A stretch of DNA of 64,000 nt from Plasmodiophora brassicae. Taxonomy: Eukaryota; Endomyxa; Phytomyxea; Plasmodiophorida; Plasmodiophoridae. The stretch spans positions 124,001-188,000 of the forward strand of contig JASFAU010000004.1 of the NCBI GenBank assembly GCA_039704465.1, in the 5' to 3' direction. Shown here piece by piece: positions 33,443 through 43,800 of the stretch (its first letter is position 1; each line of letters opens with the position of its first letter). The position numbers and the translations under genes are program-made. The notes below the pieces were generated by a model, which saw nothing but the letters and a program-made list of their open reading frames with translations, ran no database searches and was not told the origin of the DNA.

Positions 33443-33895
33443 TCACGACGGTCGCTTCGGTTTCGTCGGCAAACGATCGCGGTCGATGCTGTCGATGATC
33501 TCCTCCAGCGACGCGTACCGTCTGCCCTGGATGAAGACGACGCCGTCGTCGGCGTCGTCCTTCGCGCGGCGTTCTGCTTCGAGCTGCTTGACGCGATCGC
33601 GAATGGCGCCCTCGTTGTCGTCGTTCTGCTGCATTTCCTGACGCGTCGGCGGGTGGTCGCGATCGCCACGCAACCATCGGCTCCATGGCGCCGGGATCGA
33701 CCTCGGGTCCGGCAACCGGGACGCGTAGTCGACCATGCGTTTGCCGCCCTCGACAAAGTACTCGTTGCCGGCGCCGTCGACGCCGACGCGTTCGCGCCTG
33801 AGGAACAGCCGGGCGGACGCCTGCCGGAACCGTCGCCACCACATGATCGGACTCCGGCCCAGGCGGCCGCGCGACCTGCCATTTCTCAACCCCAT
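33443..33895 (-). CDS. NDUFAF2/mimitin-like complex I assembly factor
   Basis: Homologue of NDUFAF2 (B17.2L), which helps a late step of mitochondrial complex I assembly and is related to subunit NDUFA12. One exon, 150 aa. The core is LVG-like [10 protein letters not shown], then [18 protein letters not shown] and RDHPPT, the family's characteristic order. The basic first 30 residues would serve as a mitochondrial targeting region. The acidic, helical tail fits NDUFAF2 better than the shorter NDUFA12. It lies head to tail with ALG9 upstream on the same strand, the two coding regions only 4 bases apart. Confidence 0.83.
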   Translation of the reverse strand: MGLRNGRSRGRLGRSPIMWWRRFRQASARLFLRRERVGVDGAGNEYFVEGGKRMVDYASRLPDPRSIPAPWSRWLRGDRDHPPTRQEMQQNDDNEGAIRDRVKQLEAERRAKDDADDGVVFIQGRRYASLEEIIDSIDRDRLPTKPKRPS

Positions 33896-33899
33896 CTCT

Positions 33900-35537
33900 T
33901 TATACAGCCGCCGACACGGCGTCCTTCCGCCGCTCGAGGAGCTGGTACGGGCGGAACGTCGTGAAGCGCGTCGGGACGCCGGGAAGAGCGAACGCGCGTG
34001 CCATGAAATTCGAGTGCTCAGCGTCCAGGAAGGGCGCGCTGTAGCGCACGTGCCAGTCGGGCTGGGCGCTGTAGTGGGGCTCGTTCTGGTGCTCGAGGTC
34101 GAGGTCGACGATGTAGTCGCAGGCGGACGCGCTGACGTACCGGCTGGGTTCCTCGCGGTTGTCCTCGTTCATCTCGGTGGGGATGATCCACGTGCCATTG
34201 GCGGACCGTTCGAACGGCTTCGGCAGGAGGCCTGTAAACCCAGACCGAAGGAACAGCAGGTGGGAGTCGGCGGTTGGCAGGAAGAAACTCGACGGGAAGC
34301 GGTACCACTCCTTGCCAACGCAGACGCGCGCTGGGACGCCGGCGGGAACACGCCGGTAGACATTGAAGGGCGCCGAGTAGTTTCTCCACATCGAGACTGT
34401 CCTGGACAGGGACAGGACGGCGAACGCGATCAGGACGAGCGACCGCATGCGACGGCGGACGCGGGACAGGGTGACGGCGGCCGCAACGGCGATCAGCGGA
34501 TATACGGGATACAGAAAGCGTTCCTCCTTGTGCGCCAGGCTGCTGAAGACGAGGACGAACGCGGCCACCGGCGTCAGGAACCGAAGCGACGAACGCACCT
34601 TCCGTGAAACGAGGCTGGAGGGAACAGCGGCAAGCGCAGCGAACAGGGCGACGTTGAAGTTCAACGCCAGGTTGCGGAGCAGGAAATGCCATGGCTCGAC
34701 GCCGTACAGGTTCGCGCCGTGCGACGTGAACACATTGTACCGAACGATGTTGGCCACAGCGACAAACGCCGTCCGGTAGTAGTAGAGATCGACGGCCACC
34801 GATGGGACGACGCAGGCGATCGCCGTCAGGATGGCAGCGCGCAGGGCGACGAAGAGGCGGCCGCGTGCGACCATGTCGATCGCCATCGGAATCGCGGCGA
34901 GCACGACGAACGGCCATCCAATCAGGCCGGCCACGCCCATGAAGAAGACGGCAGCGGCCGTCCGGGACGACATCCACGCCGCCACTGATAGGGTGACGGC
35001 GTACATCGCGAACGACTGGGGAAGGTAGGCCGACGAGGCCGCCAGGATCCCGGGGCTGAGAGCCATGACCACAGCGGACAGGACGGCGACGGTGCGACCG
35101 AATCGTCTGGCGACGGCCCCGACGAGGACCGTCTGCGAGAAGGCGCCGATCAGCGCCAGGGCGGCGCGGACGCCGAAGAAGACGACGACGCGGTCGCGGG
35201 ACGGGATCGCGAGCGCGATCAGCGCGTGCAGGGCAATGTAGGCGTACGAACGCAGGCCGTACGCCGGCGAGTACTCCCAGGTTTGCAGGCCGGACCCATA
35301 CAGGACGTAATGCGTCGGCTCCCAGTAGTTGAACACCTCGTCGCAGTCGCCGATCGGCAGCACGAGCGCGCCGGCGACCATGCACGTCGCCAGCGCGGGG
35401 AACACGCCCGCCCATAACCCGCTTCCCGACAGGCCTGCGTCCGCGTGCCGCTCCCGACGCGACTCCTTCGCGTCCGCCGCATCTGGATCGGCCGTCGGCG
35501 CCGGCCCCCGCCGACGCTGACGGATCGTCGGCGCCAT
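33900..35537 (-). CDS. ALG9: ALG9 alpha-1,2-mannosyltransferase (GT22)
   Basis: ER membrane enzyme that adds alpha-1,2-mannoses to the lipid-linked oligosaccharide for N-glycosylation, using dolichyl-phosphate mannose. One exon, 545 aa from the ATG at 35,537. The GT22 signature is very clear: CDEVFNYWEPTHYVLYG followed by QTWEYSPAYGLRSYAY, with the catalytic acidic pair in the first lumenal loop. About ten membrane helices follow, and HKEERFLYPVYPL near residue 330 is the second family motif. The soluble C-terminal domain is present. It belongs with TMEM260 as a second ER glycosylation gene in this window. Confidence 0.95.
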   Translation of the reverse strand: MAPTIRQRRRGPAPTADPDAADAKESRRERHADAGLSGSGLWAGVFPALATCMVAGALVLPIGDCDEVFNYWEPTHYVLYGSGLQTWEYSPAYGLRSYAYIALHALIALAIPSRDRVVVFFGVRAALALIGAFSQTVLVGAVARRFGRTVAVLSAVVMALSPGILAASSAYLPQSFAMYAVTLSVAAWMSSRTAAAVFFMGVAGLIGWPFVVLAAIPMAIDMVARGRLFVALRAAILTAIACVVPSVAVDLYYYRTAFVAVANIVRYNVFTSHGANLYGVEPWHFLLRNLALNFNVALFAALAAVPSSLVSRKVRSSLRFLTPVAAFVLVFSSLAHKEERFLYPVYPLIAVAAAVTLSRVRRRMRSLVLIAFAVLSLSRTVSMWRNYSAPFNVYRRVPAGVPARVCVGKEWYRFPSSFFLPTADSHLLFLRSGFTGLLPKPFERSANGTWIIPTEMNEDNREEPSRYVSASACDYIVDLDLEHQNEPHYSAQPDWHVRYSAPFLDAEHSNFMARAFALPGVPTRFTTFRPYQLLERRKDAVSAAV

Positions 35538-36243
35538 ATTCGCCCGCCGAACGGGTCGATTGGGCAAAATGGGCGACAACAACAGGCTGCAGACGTTCGT
35601 CGCCCTGCCCTGCCCTGCTCACGAACGGCCGCAATTCAGCGGGTGCACGTCCCCAGCCGGTTCGAAAATACGACGCGCGCAGCAGCACTGTGTCTGCGTT
35701 ACTGCCGCAGTATCGCCGGGTGCAGTTCTTGGCAGTTCGTACAGCGCGACGGAGCAGACGCACCACCAGCCGATGCGTGTTGGCCGGCGGGCTCACGCGT
35801 TTGATTCGTCGGAAACCGTCGACCCTACCGAGCACAGTCGTTCCCGGTCGGACGTCCCAAGTCGCTGCAGTATCAAGAGCAGCATCTGCAGTATCAGGGG
35901 CATCTACCTACTGCATTGTGTCCATCATTTTCCTGACAACTGCGGTAGAGACGGCCGTACATCGCGGAGGCGCACTGGTGACGGGCGTTGGAATAGTGGA
36001 GACGGGTTGCACATGCAAGTTTGTGCTAGCCTGAGAGAGGAGCTCGGATTGTGCAGCGGTCGCCACAATTGCGCGGCGGACGGGTCAGTTCGGAGCATCG
36101 GAGTCGACAGAGGGGCGCCACTGAATGCTGCCGCTCTGCCGTTCTCGGGGCACGCGGGCCTGCGCCACCATGCGCGCCTGCTCGGCAGTGGCGAGCGTCC
36201 ATGTAGACGCAATGGGCGGTTCTGTTTGTGACGTCGTCGTTTG
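35538..36243. other. intergenic region, no confident gene
   Basis: A plus-strand frame up to about 36,034 contains a hydrophobic stretch (IVSIIFLTTAVETAV), which might be an upstream exon or signal of the following retropepsin-like gene. The join is not clear. Nothing else is supported. Confidence 0.4.
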
Positions 36244-36249
36244 ATGTCA

Positions 36250-36778
36250 GAGCGTGCAGGCGAAGGTTGTCCGCGGGGTGAAGGTTCCCCGAAGCGACGG
36301 CGTGGTGTCGACGACAGGGTTCCGGATAGGCGAGCTTCCTCGTGAGTATGTGAATATGCGGCACCCAGACGATTTCGTAATCGTGGGGGAATTCCACCCG
36401 GAGACGTGGGTCGTCGACACGTATCGTGGTCCTCGAGCCGTCGGCCGCCTGGCGTGGAAGATCGACGATAAGTTCCTGCCGGTGACGTTCCTGCTCTGTA
36501 CGGGCGCTCCCAGTGCATTGTACTTCAGCGACGAAGCGCTGGTCTGTTTCGCAGGCAACGGTCTGCTTAACAGCGACGGCGACGGACTCGGGTACGTTCC
36601 CGTTCGGCATCGCGACCCGATGCTGCGCGTTGCAACAACGTACCGCGCACCCGTCGCCACGTCTCCGCCGTCGCATGCGCCCGTGAACATCGTCGGCCTC
36701 GACCTGCTCGTCAAGATGGGCTTCATCATGATGCGCAATGGGCGCGTCGAATTCCGATATTCCGATGGCATCTTGTAA
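36250..36778 (+). CDS. retropepsin-like protein lacking the catalytic Asp (5' end uncertain)
   Basis: The open frame from about 36,250 to the stop at 36,776 encodes about 174 aa but has no early in-frame ATG. It opens right after possible 3' splice sites (TGTCAG, GTGCAG), so an upstream exon is likely; the ATG in AAT-ATG-CGG at about 36,355 is the fallback start. The pattern is retroviral-type aspartic protease: a beta hairpin leading to VTFLLCTGAPSALYFS where DTGA is expected, then a flap-like part, then VNIVGLDLLVKMGF matching the conserved G-x-D-x-L segment. The Asp of DTG is Cys, so aspartic protease activity is unlikely. It may be a domesticated mobile-element domain. No integrase or reverse transcriptase is nearby. 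Confidence 0.62.
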
Positions 36779-36983
36779 CGTATTCTATGTATATATATAG
36801 ACGGTCGTCATGTATTCCTCGCTGGGCCCACTGTCCTGAACCAAAGCGCCTGCAGAAGGGGAACTGTACGGTAGGTAGCTGCACTGCAGACAGTCGACTG
36901 CGACGTGTGCAGTCGCGGGGCAGCGCCGGGCGCGGTCATTCGGGGAATTGTTGCGCGTGCAGTTCGTACGCGGAGGGGCGGGG

Positions 36984-38239
36984 ATGCCGGGCGACGACGC
37001 CACGTCGGCGATCTCCGAGCACGACCGGCGGCTGTTCGCGTTCAACCGCGACGCCGAGGAGAGGATCGACCGCGACCTGCGGGCGGCGACGCCGGCGCAG
37101 CCGTTCACGTCGTGCCGCATCGCGGCGCTGGCCACGATGAAGATGGTGTCGATCGTTGGGCGCCCGCGTCCCGGTTCGGCCCCTTACCGTGTGACGTCGT
37201 CTAGATGCAGCACGCGCTCGAGGGCGTCGAAACGGGCGTGAAACGCGGATCGAAACCGCTCGAGATTATGGGGTTGCTCCTTGGCAAGTGCGACGGATCG
37301 TCAATCGTTGGTAGGCCTATCGTCACGTCCAACGTTATGCAGCTCGACTGACGTTGGGTCTAGTGACGGACTGTTTCGCATTGCCTGTGGAAGGAACCGA
37401 GTCGCGTGTCGTGGCCGATGACGAGAGCGTCATGGCGCACATGGTGAAGCTCAGCGAACAGTTGCAGAAGACGCGCAATGAGCGGTTCATCGGGTGGTAC
37501 CACAGTCACCCGTTCGACGTCGAAGCCCACTCGCATTGCTTTCTTTCAGCGACCGACGTTTCCACTCAATGGCAAACCGCCGTTACGTCATGTACGAACA
37601 CCTGACATGGTCTAACCATTCTGTTTTAGGTCATGGCAGCACACGCTGACACCGAAATGGGTGGCCATCGTTGTCGACCCATTACGTTCGCTAGCAAAGC
37701 AACGCCCTGAGCTGGGAGTGTTCCGTTGCTATCCCCCCACGTACAAGCCAGCGGAGAACCTATGCCCTGATGGGGCCCTTTGCGATGATGATCAAGGCAG
37801 GCAGATCCGCTGGGGCAAGCTGTATCATAGGTCAGGTCCCCGACAAAATCAGCGCTACGTTTCTGAAATCAGCGCTGGTGTTAGGTACTACGAACTGAAA
37901 GTCGAGAACGTGCTCAGCTCGACAGGCGCCAAGATCCTTGACGTACTGTCCCGGAAGCATTTGTGGATGAAGGTTCTTCTTGTCGTTAGTGAGGTCTGCT
38001 TGCGTTTCTTAATGTCCTTGCAGGTGCTTTCGTCGTCATCAATAATGGACCCTGAGAACCGACAGCGTTTCCCGGATCGTATTGCTGTAATCAACGCAAA
38101 GCTGGAGTCAGTCGATCTGCAGACGATTGCGGGCCGACCGCGTAAGGGCAAATCGTCATCGAAAGATCATACGGGGCACCTGGTGCAGGCCGTCGAATCA
38201 GCGTACGAACATCCGGCTCCAGCACGCTGTGGTTGCTGA
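36984..38239 (+). CDS. CSN5: COP9 signalosome subunit 5 (CSN5/JAB1), JAMM protease
   Basis: CSN5 is the zinc protease of the COP9 signalosome that removes NEDD8 from cullins. Six exons are visible, with introns near 37,147-37,204, 37,298-37,350, 37,591-37,630, 37,819-37,872 and 37,970-38,021. Conserved parts: CRIAALATMKM, the JAMM glutamate in LEIMGLLLGK, FALPVEGTESRV, GWYHSHP, LSATDVSTQ, and WVAIVVDPLRSLAK. YYELKVENVLSS follows. The zinc loop is longer than usual: twelve residues rather than seven lie between the second His and Ser, with a second HSH inside. The C-terminal end is least certain: the stop at 38,237 is in frame, but a further open stretch to about 38,330 could be joined by splicing. 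Confidence 0.88.
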
Positions 38240-38466
38240 GATGAGGGCAGATCTGAATTGTCGTTCGAGCATTGTCATGGACATTGCTCCCAGATCATGA
38301 AGGCGCTGCTCTTCAACCGGCACCGAAGCGACAATGATGACCCATGCTGTGTCGACAGCGGCGGGTGCTTGCAACCGTTCTATCACGAGTAAATGATTAC
38401 AAGGCATCTATTGACTGTTCATGACGCGTGTAGACGGTGACGATGCGACGCAGAAACGACCAACTC

Positions 38467-40174
38467 TTAAGGCTTCCACAGTTTAACAGTGCTGTCGGAG
38501 GAGAACGTCGCCAGCGTGTTGACGAATGGGTGATGGACCACACCGAGGACGTCGGCGTTGTGCGCCTTGATGACTTTGGCGACATCGCCGGATTGCATAT
38601 CGAACATGTAGAGAATCGAGTCAGCTCCACATGCGTACAGATAACGGCCGCGACCGCTGACGCAGGCGTTCACGAACTGGCTGTCAATGCCCGTCTTCCC
38701 ATGCGTCAGCGTTCGGATGGTATCGCCCGACGTCGCGTTGAGTATCAGGATTTCGTTAGATCGCGTGACGACGACAAGCTGGTCGTGTACGCCGGTCATC
38801 CAGAGCAGTTGCAGTACGGGGACATCAATGGCTGACTGCGGGTACGGCTTCCAGGTGGCAATCACGTCGGTGGACCTAGCGTCGAACACGAGAACGCACC
38901 CATCGCTGCTGCCACTGTACACGCGCGAACAGTCCTCGCTGAACGTCACCGAGTTCACGAACGAGCGATGCCCTCGAAACTCTTTCAGCGTCCGCCCTGA
39001 TCGCAGGCCGTGTACCCTCACCGAACCATCATACGAGCCAGTCAGAACCTGGCCAGCCATCAACAGTCAGCGAGGCGAATGCGAAACAATCGAGGACTCC
39101 AAACCTGAGTGGAATCGCGAGAGAACTGAAGCGAGGTGACCCCTTTGACATGAGCGGCAGGGAATCGTTTGACGCAGGCGCCAGTTCGAACGCGCCAGAC
39201 CTTCACCTGGCCGTCCTTGCTTCCCGTTGCCAGCAGGTCGCCATCGCGGGCGAAATCCATGCACAGGACAGCATCGTCATGCATCATGAAATGCTCATCA
39301 GCCTGGAACTTCAAGTCCTTTCGCAGGCGCCCGGTCTCGCTGTCGTAGACCTCGACGAACCCGTCGGCGCTGCCGACGACGAGGAACGCGCCGTCGCGAC
39401 TGAACGCCACACATTCGGCGTGGTTCATCTTCCCGAGCTTGATGACGCGATCGTTCCTGATGACCAGCTGATCGGCGGCCGCCTGCGCCGCCGACTGTGC
39501 GGCGCCACGAAACAGGTCCACCTGCGACGCTCCCCCAGACAGCATGCCCTGGTGTTGCTGCCACTGAGGAGGAGGTATCAGAACGCGGCGCGATGTGCAT
39601 TCTGTTACAGGCAAACCTTCAGAGCCTGCATTAGCAGGGAGAGTAGACGGGAGGGTGGCACGACGCACAGCTCCCGCTGTAAGGCGGACGCTATAGACGC
39701 GCGCCTGGATTCGCGGGATTCGCCACCTGGATACAGGTCCGATGGGTTCGGGTCGGCAACAATCCGTTCCAGACGACGATAACGGGTTGCCTCAGATGCT
39801 CTCAGAGACAGGAGCGCAGGGGCATTGGACAACAGCGCACGGGCGGTGTCGGCGTCACCGAGCTCGGCGAGTTCAACGACGATCTGTTCGTAGAGGTCAT
39901 GCGCGGCAGGTGCCGGCAGGGTTGCGGGGATCAGGTCGAGCGCCTGATCCCATCGCCCATGCTGGACGTGGCCAACGATCTGCTTGACGTTATCAACGGC
40001 GTTCAGCGCGACTTGCGACTCGCGCTCCAGGCAGGCCTGCGTCGCAGTCAGCCTGTTCTCCTTGAGGAACTGCAGGATCAGGCGTATGACACTGTTGGAG
40101 TAAACTCAGCACAGATGCGGTGCCGCGTAGCGCAAGCACAGGGCGTACTCGCTCGATCCGATCTCCACGTTCAT
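38467..40174 (-). CDS. SMU1: SMU1 WD40 splicing factor
   Basis: SMU1 is a spliceosome B-complex protein that pairs with RED/IK and helps activation. Four exons (40174-40149, 40091-39617, 39563-39105, 39048-38467) with introns of 57, 53 and 56 nt give 513 aa, exactly the human length. The N-terminal LisH/CTLH region ([27 protein letters not shown]) is followed by [21 protein letters not shown] and WQQHQGML. Seven WD repeats close with the family ending STVKLWKP. Phrases such as [28 protein letters not shown] and [14 protein letters not shown] are diagnostic. GPKOW in this window is another splicing factor. Confidence 0.97.
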
Positions 40175-40307
40175 CGTCCGCGTTTGCAGTCGCGGACTGC
40201 GTAAGTACCGGTGACGCCGCCGGTACCACCAGGCCTGCGGCGTCCTCTGGAGCGATTCGATGCGCTATTCGAGAGACAGAGTAAACAACAACAACAGGTA
40301 GTAGCGT

Positions 40308-40532
40308 TCATTGAGAATCCGGCCGGTAGGTCTTCCCAGTCTGGACGGTCAGTTTCTTGACGGTGACGACCTGGACGACATCGTTGACCAGGGCGGTCCT
40401 GTGCAGCTGAACGGACGTCACCCTCTCTTCAATAGCACTCGTTGTCTGCGCCACCGAGTCCGACAGGCCAACCGCAGCCGCGGTCACCGTCAGCAGCAGA
40501 GGCAGCCAGGTTGCCGATGCGCTTTTCGTCAT
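40308..40532 (-). CDS. small secreted protein candidate
   Basis: ATG-started frame of 74 aa. The first 28 residues look like a signal peptide (TWLPLLLTVTAAAVGL, cleavage near SVAQ). The remainder is short, polar and cysteine-free, so no disulfide-rich effector fold. No family is recognised. Its place between SMU1 and BLTP2, both divergent from it, leaves room for a real gene, but chance cannot be excluded at this size. Confidence 0.45.
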   Translation of the reverse strand: MTKSASATWLPLLLTVTAAAVGLSDSVAQTTSAIEERVTSVQLHRTALVNDVVQVVTVKKLTVQTGKTYRPDSQ

Positions 40533-40860
40533 CGTCGACCCTCCACACGAATGTCGACCATCGACCGAATTGGTGCGTGACCATTTGTGGTGCCTACCCT
40601 GAAACGGAGGCTACGCCATGAACGAACAGGAACAGTTGTAGCCGCCGGCCGTACAGTGAGCGTGCAGCAACAGCGGACTGCAGTTTGCGCAAAGGCGGCA
40701 GCAAAAAAGTGAGTCCGGCGGGTGCACCTTTTTTTGCGAGTGAACGGCGACCTGCATTCGGGGGCCTGGGGACACGCAGCGCCAGTTGTCGGAACGGGTG
40801 CACTTGGACCGGGCCAGCGTTCCTGTATGGGTGGGCCCGTCGCCCGCTGACCGACGGACC
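40533..40860. other. intergenic region upstream of BLTP2/FMP27
   Basis: No supported gene. The region contains two runs of identical bases (A and T, near 40,703 and 40,729), and presumably the BLTP2 promoter. Confidence 0.45.
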
Positions 40861-43800
40861 ATGCTGGGCGATGCGCTGGCGGTCGTGGCGACCCTGCTCC
40901 TGCTCGTTTTCGGCTTCATCTACGTGCTCCTGCCCAGGTCCGCCTTGTGGGTCCGTTGCCAGTCGTCGCTTCTGACGTTCCGCCAGGCTCCTGACGACGT
41001 TCCTCAATGGCGTATCCAGGGATGTTGGTGCATTTCATGTCGCGGTTTCGCTTCGCAGTCAGATACGTATTCGTCTGATCGCCGAACGCCTGGTCTGCAT
41101 CGACTTCAACAACGTCATCATTGACGTTACGAAGCGGTCGATAGCGTACGACGATATCCGAGCGAATGACGACGTCGCACATGCCGACACCGACCCGCAC
41201 GCTCGATCTGCCACAGCTCTGCATGAACTGATCGCCGGCATCGTCTGCGTTCGCCTGCTCAGTGTCGCTGTCGTTGTCCACCATGGGTCGAGCTCTGCGA
41301 CTATCGACGTCGCCGCGTTCTCCATCATGGGCGCCCCGCAGACACGGTCGGTATGGCGTGCGTTCCTCCTGGCCAGTGGCGCTAGGGTCGACCTCCGTCG
41401 TGGGATCGAATCCGGTCTGGCTGTCAACGCCGACACGATCGGGTTGGAACTCGATGTTGATCTAGCATCACGATCACGGGAGCCGTCTCGCGTTGGCGTC
41501 CACCTCTCCGGGGTCGGCTGTCGAGCATCGTTCGACCGCGTCGCTCTGATCGAATCAGCGATCAATGAGCTGCGACCAGATCGTCCCTCAACCGCTTTGT
41601 TCGCCAAGCCCTCTGCGTCGAGGGGACCGCAGTTAATGCCAAAGTTTCGAATCCATGCGGGGTCGTTCAGTGTCGACATCGGCGATGTTGCCGACAGCAA
41701 TGTCGCTAACCGGCTGCGTCTGTGCTGGGAGAGATTCGACGTTCGCCTGGACGCACAAGAGGTCGTATTGCCTGGGGAGCCCGTTCCTGTTCGCTGCATT
41801 GCGACAGGCGTCTCGATAAGCAACACGTATCTGGAAATCGTCGGGTCGCAGCGGTTCCTGTCGCTTTCGACCGCAACCGCTGAATGGGGCCATCCGATTG
41901 ACGGTAGTGTACTGCCAGCATGCGATGACGGTCGTATCTCCCTGTCTGGATTGACACTGTGCATTGCCCCGGATCGGGGACTTCTTGCTTGGGTCGTTGC
42001 CGCGCTTGCCAGGAAGCCTGCGACGGCCGTTGGGGCTCCATCACCCCGACAACCAGATCGTTCCCTATTCATGAGGCCCCTTCGCCTGAAGCTGACTGCC
42101 ATCGGCAGTGTTATCGACGTCGTCGACGCATTCAGGTCGTCGATCGGGCGCTGTGTCCTCGATGTCGACAACGTTGTCGTGTTCGACGGGACCACATCGC
42201 GGCAAATTGAGTGCCGAATCACTTCTGTTCGGAGCGCGCTTACAACGCCGCGTTCCGGTAATCTACTGATCGACGTCGCTTGCCGTGGGGATCCTAACGC
42301 GATCATGCTTCTGGACGATTGTCGGGTCGTGGCCAAGTTCGCGTCTAACCCGGCCCTACATCGCACTGCTGTCGTTACCCTTAACCGACTCTCGGCCCAT
42401 GTCCCTGATCAGCTTCTCGATCGCCTTGTGGAGTTGCGCCATGATTTCGCTCCTCTCGTGAATGCGACTCCGTCTGGTCCTCAGACCCGGCCTGCAACTT
42501 GGAAAACGTCTGCATCTGTAACGTTGGCCGACGTCGACCTTGTCGCGTCAACGTTCGATTCGTCAGCGGATCTCCTCCGTTCGGTGACGTCAGCGGTCAA
42601 CTCCTGTCAAGTCAGACTCGACAATGGGATAGCGGACGTTGCAATCGATGATATCGATGTGCATTCGTTTGCAACGCTATCGCACGACGTGAACGAGTTC
42701 GCCTATTCGAGATCGCGGGCGTGCCCGGATGACCGCATCAGGGCCATCGGTTTCTCTTTTCGGACCGATAACCCCAAAGTTCGCGTTCGCCACCTTGACC
42801 TTTCATGGTCGATTCCGTTCCACACGTCGATAATGGTTCTTCAACGGGAACTCGTGTCCCGTTTGTCGAAGCTAACGCAGACATCTAAAACGAACGCGGC
42901 TTCGTCTGGGCCTCGTCCCCTATCAGTGGTGTTTGAGCAGATTTCGCTGCTGGCGCAGTTCAACAACACTACCGCCATTGCCCTCGATGCCGATGAGTTC
43001 ACCGCCGAACGGTCCGTTGATCGTGATGACGGTTCAGATTCGGTTGAGGTGACCACCAAGCCTGGTGTCGTTGCCGTCAACGGATACGAGCTATTGACAT
43101 TCGATTCGTCGCGCTTGTCACGGCTTTCGACGACGTCGTCAGAACTCCCCGACTACGATGCTGAGTTCTCAAACCTCACGATGACGGTTGCAGATCGTCT
43201 CGCGCTCGGGCGTGTCATTGAAGTCATCCGGCGGAAATGGAAGGCGCTCAAGAAGTGGTCCCGTTCCGCTGCGCGTGAAACGCGAGGACCAGCAGGCCTG
43301 GATTTCCGTTGCATGTGCTTGAAGGCCGACGTCTTCGAGATCGCGTTCGAAGAGAACCAGTTCGAACGGTTGTACTCGATGAGGAGATGGATTGCGCTTG
43401 AGACGAGTGGCCGTCGTGCTCATCGCAAGCTCGTCGAGCGGTTCCTCGGGCATCGCCACCAAGGAGCGGGTGTTGCTCGAGATTCGTCCCGTAGCGCGTC
43501 CCATCATCGCCTTTCAAGGTCGGCGGTGTCGCGGTCGCGTTCACGGTCTCGCTCGCCAGGACGACCTCCTTTCGACCTTCTGGATTCGATAATCCAGGAG
43601 AGGATGAACCCGGATCCACTCGACGACCCGTTTGTGGATCGTTTCGACCAGCTGAAATTCCTGTCTGGTGAACCTTCTGTAACGACGCTAGGATGCATTA
43701 AGACAAGTCGGTGTACCATTGCATTGGACAATTGCTGGACGTTTAAACCGATCTGTGCCAGACAATTTCTGCTTCACTTTGTCGCCCGATGACTCGGTCT

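Noticed and set aside
34018..35835. A 605-codon minus-strand frame overlapping ALG9
   Set aside because: ALG9 in the other frame carries the full GT22 signature; this frame is an Arg-rich shadow.
37561..37640. Apparent frameshift in CSN5 after STQ
   Set aside because: A ~43-nt intron starting at a GTCATG donor restores the frame into WQHTLTPKWVAIVVDP.
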